Positions 59,116 through 64,000 of a stretch of 64,000 nt of DNA are shown one piece after another (position 1 is the first letter of the stretch; each line of letters starts with the position of its first letter). The stretch is from Dama dama. Taxonomy: Eukaryota > Chordata > Mammalia > Artiodactyla > Cervidae. The notes under the pieces are model-generated. The model was not told where the DNA came from. It searched no databases and was given only the letters and a program-made list of their open reading frames with translations. Where the stretch lies: NCBI RefSeq assembly GCF_033118175.1, contig NC_083698.1, positions 70,773,001 through 70,837,000 of the forward strand, written 5' to 3'. The position numbers and the translations under genes are program-made.

Positions 59116-59766
59116 AATTCCCTCAGTCAACAATCAACATGACAGATAGATTGGACTCATTTCAGAATAATGGTATAAACCATACAAAGTAAATTTCACA
59201 CTAAATCTCCATCAGTACATGTGCATTCATTATAAGCAAATGTATCAAGAAGCCTGAAGGCTTGAGAAATACCATCTAAAAAGAATTATCTAACACTGGT
59301 CTTTTAAAGCCTTCTGGCAAATTCTGAGTATGCAATTGACACCAGAATACATAAGCAAACAATGCAAGCATGTACGCATCCAAATTGGGAGCATAACCAG
59401 TCATCTAGTCAGTAGATGAAAATGTCATTCCATAGTATAAGTACAGTTTCATGGGCAATTGATAGTGTATGCTGGCTCTATGAATGCATTTTCAGATGGT
59501 GACTTGAAGGACTCTGAAACTATAAAGGCAAAGAACAAAATGTTGCTTGAACCAGAGTGTGCTCATTCTGACTTGAAATAACTTGAAAGGAAAAGTGATA
59601 TTATATACCAAATAAGTTAAAAAACAGAGTACTATAGAAGTTGAAGTCTTGCTAGGAAAACAATAGGTGAAACTGTACAGAATTACGCAAAATGTCCAAA
59701 TCTTTAGTGTTCAATACTGTAGTTATCAGTTGCATTATGGGTATTGAAATATGGTTGTGCATCTGA
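59116..59766. other. Single-copy stretch
   Basis: Nothing recognised. Confidence 0.45.
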
Positions 59767-59779
59767 GAACTGAATGTTT

Positions 59780-59947
59780 GAGACTTCCCTGGCAGTCCAG
59801 TGGTTAAGATTCCACGCTATCACTGCAGGGGGCATGGGTTCAATCCCTGGTAGGGGAACTAAGATCCCACATGCTGTGTGGCACAACCAAAAAAGTAAAT
59901 TTTTTAAATTTTTCAGTAAAGATAGCACTTCCTATTATTTAAAAAAG
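59780..59947 (+). mobile_element. CHR-type SINE with 13-base duplication
   Basis: The tRNA-derived body at 59780-59890 reads 'gagacttccctggcagtcca', 'gtggttaagattccacgcta', 'gggttcaatccctggtaggg' and 'actaagatcccacatgctgt'. An A-rich 'accaaaaaagtaaat' follows, then about 45 further bases, then a second A-rich run. The duplication gaactgaatgttt is perfect at 59767-59779 and 59948-59960, so the extra 3' sequence lies inside the inserted unit. Confidence 0.88.
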
Positions 59948-59960
59948 GAACTGAATGTTT

Positions 59961-60656
59961 AATTTTATTTAACTTTAATTAATTTTAAATTAGACTTAAT
60001 TTTGAATTAAAAAAAAACAATTCTCAATACAGTTATTAGAAAACTTTTATATATATTTGGAACAACTTAGTTGTGTGAATTTACTTTTTAAACTCTAAAC
60101 TCTAAATAAATCTAAATAAATATCCAGTGTTTTTCTGGTGAAAATTTAGTGCTTGAATGAAAGTGTGCTAATTCACCCAGTTGTTAGTTACTTGCAAAAA
60201 CTTTAAAGACAAGTAAATAAATAACAATTTTCTCAGGCATGGCACATCCTACTAAGTACTACCTTAGATTCAGAAATAACTAAAACCACAACAATTAAAT
60301 ATCAACTGAACAAAAAATTTGCCCTAAAAAAATAACAAAACTATAGAAAAACAAGAAAATGTCTTAAAAGAAACTAGCTGTTACATTATCTTGGATTAGT
60401 TATCGGAATAAAATCAAAATATCAAGCAATTAACAGGGTTTTTAATATTATTAAGTCATATAATTATACTGGACATGAGTTCAAGATGCAGCAAGCCATG
60501 TCATAATAGTAATCAAACACACCATTACCAAAAATCTTAAAACACATTACCAGGACTTGAGTTAAGGATATTGTTTGAGAATGAGTGGGAAAATATCCAC
60601 TTGATGTTATAGATTAAAGGATATATATCCAAAACAAATATTTTTTAAGATCCCAC
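59961..60656. other. AT-rich single-copy stretch
   Basis: Nothing recognised. Includes a compact AATTTTA-rich patch at 59960-60010. Confidence 0.45.
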
Positions 60657-61234
60657 TTTATTTTTTTTTTTTTTTATTATTATTTTTTTTTTTTTCCAGT
60701 GGGTTTTGTCATACATTGATATGAATCAGCCATGGATTTACATGTATTCCCAATCCCGATCCCCCCTCCCACCTCCCTCTCCACCCGATTCCTCTGGGTC
60801 TTCCCAGTGCACCAGGCCGGAGCACTTGTCTCGTGCATCCCACCTGGGCTGGTGATCTGTTTCACCATAGATAGTATACATGCTGTTCTTTTGAAATATC
60901 CCACCCTCACATTCTCCCACAAAGTTCAAAAGTCTGTTCTGTATTTCTGTGTCTCTTTTTCTGTTCTGCATATAGGGTTATCGTTATCACCTTTCTAAAT
61001 TCCATATACATGTGTCAGTATGCTGTAATGTTCTTTATCTTTCTGCCTTACTTCACTCTGTATAAGGGGCTCCAGCTTCATCCATCTCATTAGGACTGGT
61101 TCAAATGAATTCTTTTTAATGGCTGAGTAATATTCCATGGTGTATATGTACCACAGCTTCCTTATCCATTCATCTGCTGATGGGCATCTAGGTTGCTTCC
61201 ATGTCCTGGCTATTATAAACAGTGCTGCGATGAA
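60657..61234 (-). mobile_element. Artiodactyl L1 3' end, inverted
   Basis: A poly(T) head (60657-60694, interrupted by 'attatta') is followed by the reverse of an L1 3' UTR and end of ORF2: 'gggttttgtcatacattgat', 'gatcccccctcccacctccc', 'tgcaccaggccggagcactt', 'ggctgagtaatattccatgg', 'ttatccattcatctgctgat' and 'ctattataaacagtgctgcg'. It is 5'-truncated, only lightly diverged, and the youngest-looking L1 in the window. A clear duplication was not found. Confidence 0.92.
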
Positions 61235-61246
61235 ATATTCCTCAAA

Positions 61247-61668
61247 ACTAACCAGTAGTCATATACAGATGTGAGAGATGGACCACAAAGAAGGCTGAGT
61301 ACCTAAGAACTGATGCTTTCAAATTGTGGTGCTCAAGAAGACTCTAGAGAGTCCCTCAGACAGCAAGGAGATCAACCAGTCAATCCTAAAGGAAATCAGT
61401 CTTGAATATTCATTGGAAGGACTGATGCTGAAGCCCCAGCACTTTGGCCACCTGATGTGAAGAGCCTACTCACTGGAAAAGACCTTGATGCTGAGAAAGA
61501 CTGAAGGCAGGAGAAGGGGGAGACAGAGAATGAGTTTGTTGGATGGTATCATCCACACAATGGACATGAGTCTGAGCAAACTCTGGGAGATAGTGAAGGA
61601 CAGGGAAATCTGGGGTGCTGCAGTATATGGGGTCACAAAGAGTCAGACACGACTTAGCAACTGAACAA
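61247..61668 (+). mobile_element. BovB LINE, 3' fragment
   Basis: Plus-strand 5'-truncated BovB from 'ccagtagtcatatacagatg' to the tail 'cgacttagcaactgaaca', lying about 12 bases from the truncated end of the inverted L1. Several stops interrupt the reading frame. Confidence 0.9.
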
Positions 61669-61808
61669 ACATCATTTTTAGGATAATACTAAGTTCTAGA
61701 CTAAATGGAAAACTACATGGCAGTAGATGGCAACTACCACAAGGTTTGAAAGGAAAGTTAGCATAAAAACTTAAAAAATGTTGTCCAGAATGTATAATCT
61801 AGTTTCAT

Positions 61809-62144
61809 GCTGTGCTGTGCTTAGTCGCTCAGTCATGTCCAGCTCTTTGACACCCCATGGACTGTAGCCCGCCAGGCTCCTCTGTCCATGGGGTTTCTCC
61901 AGGCAAGAATACTGGATTGGGTTGCCATGCCCTCCTTCAGGGGATCTTCCACCCAGGGATCAAACCCAGGTTTCCTACATTGCAGATAGATTGTTTGCCA
62001 TCTGAACCACCAGAGAAGCCCATGAATACTGGAGTGCGTAGCCTATCCCTTCTCCAGGGGATTTTCCAGACCCAGGAATCGAACCAGGTTCTCCTGCAAT
62101 TCAGGCAGATTTTTCACCAGCTGAGTTACCAGGGAAGCCCCAAC
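61809..62144 (-). mobile_element. Bov-tA SINE dimer, inverted, with duplication
   Basis: The tail lies at left ('gctgtgctgtgcttagtcgc'), a full unit runs to about 62020 ('gaaccaccagagaagccca'), and a second partial unit follows ('tgaatactggagtgcgtagc' to 'gagttaccagggaagcccc'). This is the same dimer architecture as at 2511-2812. The duplication ctagtttcat is perfect at 61799-61808 and 62145-62154. Confidence 0.94.
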
Positions 62145-62154
62145 CTAGTTTCAT

Positions 62155-63371
62155 AAATACCATGATAAATAAATATGATTTGGAATGTTCTTTGAATACA
62201 AGGAGTAGGACCCTAGGATGCTTAAATTCACATATGTTGAGCATCATTACAAAAGTTTAGAAGCAAAACTTTATATAGAAGAGAAGCACATCCAAAGCTG
62301 AAATAATTCATTCAATTGTTTGTTGTTCACACGTTGAGACAGACATAAGAGACCAAAAAGAGATGAACAGTTCAACGAACACAGTCAAAACTAATGAGAA
62401 ACATCAAAGAGATTAGACACCTTCAGGTAAAAAGAGATGGCTAAAATGTTTCAAAGTCTAGTTCTAAAATACTGATAAACAACATAAACATTAAAGACCA
62501 TTTTGTTTAAAAAATATATTTTAGGCCAATGAGAAAATTCATTTATTCAATAAACATTTACTGAAGACCCACTTCATCTTAGATACTGTAAAAGGTATCT
62601 TCCAGAATAGAGATGAAAAGGCAAATGCAACTGCCTCAAAAGGGCCACAGTGTGGAAAAACAATATAACAAGTACAACAGAATGCAGTAAATATTTTAAT
62701 ATAAAGCATGGCCATCCAGGCTGGAAACAGATATTATTTTACATGTACTTGAATATATTATTGATAAATGTTTATGTATATTACCTGTGTTTCCAGACTT
62801 TAAGGTCACCCTTATATACATATATGTACCAGGTGCTTGGGACCACTAGGATGATCACAAGTCTTGAGGATGAAAATGTCAGGGAATATGTTACAAAGGA
62901 AATAATACTTGAATGTAGAAGTATGATAGAGGGATTTGGGAAATAGACAATGGAGGGAACATTTCCTTATTGGAAGGACAATAAAACAATACAGATAAAA
63001 GAATGTACCAAGTATCTGGGAACTGCCTAGAATTTTTTCTGTATATATAGCCTGAGCACACTCCATGTACACTATTTCATGTCTGCCATCTTTAGTAGGG
63101 GAGTAGTTTCTTCTTCTGTGCAATTTTGTTCCAATTAAACTTAAAAGTGTAGAAAACTGAGAAAATAATAAAATAAAGAAAAGCATATTTTAATTGCCCA
63201 TATTTCTACCACCCAGAAATAATCACTTTTGGTTACTTTTGTATGAATATAAATATTTTTATGGATTAATGGAGCTATATATCAATCATAATAACAGCCC
63301 ACTTTTCATATTTCACTTAACAAAATTATCTTTCTTTGTATTCAAAATTATTTACAGAAATAATTTTATCT
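62155..63371. other. Mostly single-copy stretch
   Basis: Contains an L2-like end at 62535-62660. The part at 63190-63360 ('ctaccacccagaaataatca') resembles a common old mammalian repeat I cannot name. Confidence 0.4.
62535..62660 (-). mobile_element. L2-like LINE 3' end, inverted
   Basis: 'ttcatttattcaataaacat', 'ttactgaagacccacttcat' and 'aagggccacagtgtgg' follow the reversed L2 3' end pattern. Confidence 0.55.
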
Positions 63372-63572
63372 TTTCCAAGTTTATTAATATATAACTGACA
63401 AATAAAAATTACATATATTAAAGGTACACAAGTGATGTTTCGATATATGTAAACATTGTAAAATGATTACCACAATCAAGCTAATTACCATATCCAACAC
63501 CTTACATAGTTACTATTTTTATGTGTAGGTAGTGAGAACATTTAGAATCTACTTGAAATATTTTCAAGTGTA
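63372..63572 (-). mobile_element. Old L1 3'-region fragment, part 1
   Basis: 'ataactgacaaataaaaatt', 'tttcgatatatgtaaacatt', 'gattaccacaatcaagctaa' and 'ggtagtgagaacatttagaa' follow the reverse of an L1 3' region. A SINE interrupts it at 63573. Confidence 0.65.
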
Positions 63573-63801
63573 TGTGCACGCGTGCATGCATGCTAAGTCA
63601 CTTTAGTTATATCCAATTCTTTGGGACCCTATGGACTGGAACTCACCAGGCGTCTCTGTCCATGGGATTCTCCAGGCAAGAATACTGGAGTAGGTTGCCA
63701 TGCCTCCTCCAGGGATCTTCCCACCCCAGGGATTGAACCTGGGTCTTCTGCAACTCCTGCACTGCAGGCAGATTCTTTACCCCTGAACCACCAGGGACAC
63801 C
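63573..63801 (-). mobile_element. Bov-tA3-like SINE in L1, with duplication
   Basis: The inverted SINE has an alternating purine-pyrimidine tail ('gtgcacgcgtgcatgcatgc'), middle 'ggcaagaatactggagtagg' and head 'gaaccaccagggaca'. The flanks ttttcaagtgta (63561-63572) and ttctcaaatgta (63802-63813) match at 10 of 12 positions. Confidence 0.92.
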
Positions 63802-63813
63802 TTCTCAAATGTA

Positions 63814-63925
63814 CAACATAGTATTATTAACTATAGACCAGAACATTAGATCTTCAGAATTTACTCAGCTTATAAAACTGAAACTTTGCATCCTCGGACC
63901 AACGTCTCATTTCTCCCACTCCCAG
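63814..63925 (-). mobile_element. Old L1 3'-region fragment, part 2
   Basis: The L1 resumes after the SINE: 'tagtattattaactatagac', 'agatcttcagaatttactca' and 'aaactgaaactttgcatcct' continue the same reversed L1 order. Confidence 0.65.
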
Positions 63926-64000
63926 AGGCATTTTTACATGACTATGTAGTGATCAGAGGGGATGTAAACATTTCAATACTGCTGTTCATTTAGACTCTTT

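Overview
The window is nuclear DNA of a ruminant (a bovid or other pecoran). It is dense in BovB (RTE-clade) LINE fragments, Bov-tA tRNA-derived SINEs and older cetartiodactyl CHR-type SINEs, a combination typical of Pecora. I cannot resolve the species. I found no protein-coding gene, exon, rRNA, tRNA, CRISPR array or operon that the sequence supports. The long open frames are either decayed BovB reverse transcriptase or their antisense shadows. The window is best read as intergenic or deep intronic sequence.

Layout. From 0.7 to 27 kb the sequence is crowded with BovB copies on both strands: 0.7-1.4 (-), 2.35-3.7 (+), 5.7-7.1 (+, rearranged 5' end), 7.4-7.8 (+), 8.4-10.9 (-, the longest uninterrupted copy, about 2.5 kb), 11.9-12.4 (+), 17.4-18.1 (-), 19.4-20.5 (-), 20.9-22.1 (+) and 26.6-27.3 (-). 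An old L1 at 7.85-11.9 kb is split by later insertions. From 27 to 40.5 kb the DNA is mostly single-copy, with MaLR LTRs, L2/MIR relics and a few SINEs. From 40.5 to 45.1 kb lie two nested BovB composites (BovB inside BovB, one pair in the same orientation and one in opposite orientation). From 45 to 64 kb it is largely single-copy with scattered SINEs, MER5-type DNA-transposon relics, one clean L1 3' end (60.7-61.2 kb), two short BovB 3' ends and a Bov-tA dimer. BovB material sums to roughly 15 kb, near a quarter of the window, by rough addition of my boundaries.

How the parts relate. Bov-tA SINEs share their 3' tail with BovB, so the LINE is the likely source of the machinery that moved them. 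Many insertions still show target-site duplications, which lets their order be read directly: ancient L1/L2/MIR/MaLR/MER5 first, then BovB, then younger BovB and Bov-tA copies landing inside or beside them. No copy seen here could be active: all BovB copies are 5'-truncated and carry frameshifts, stops or active-site changes.

I looked for a previously undescribed system and did not find one. The most informative observations are the nested insertions with readable duplications, a BovB copy with a complex inverted 5' end, a CHR SINE with a perfect 13-base duplication and extra 3' sequence, a possible poly(A)-only insertion, and a few single-copy blocks worth testing for conservation. All coordinates of repeats are by eye and may be off by several bases, more for the ancient ones. 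Family names rest on recognition, not on a library search.
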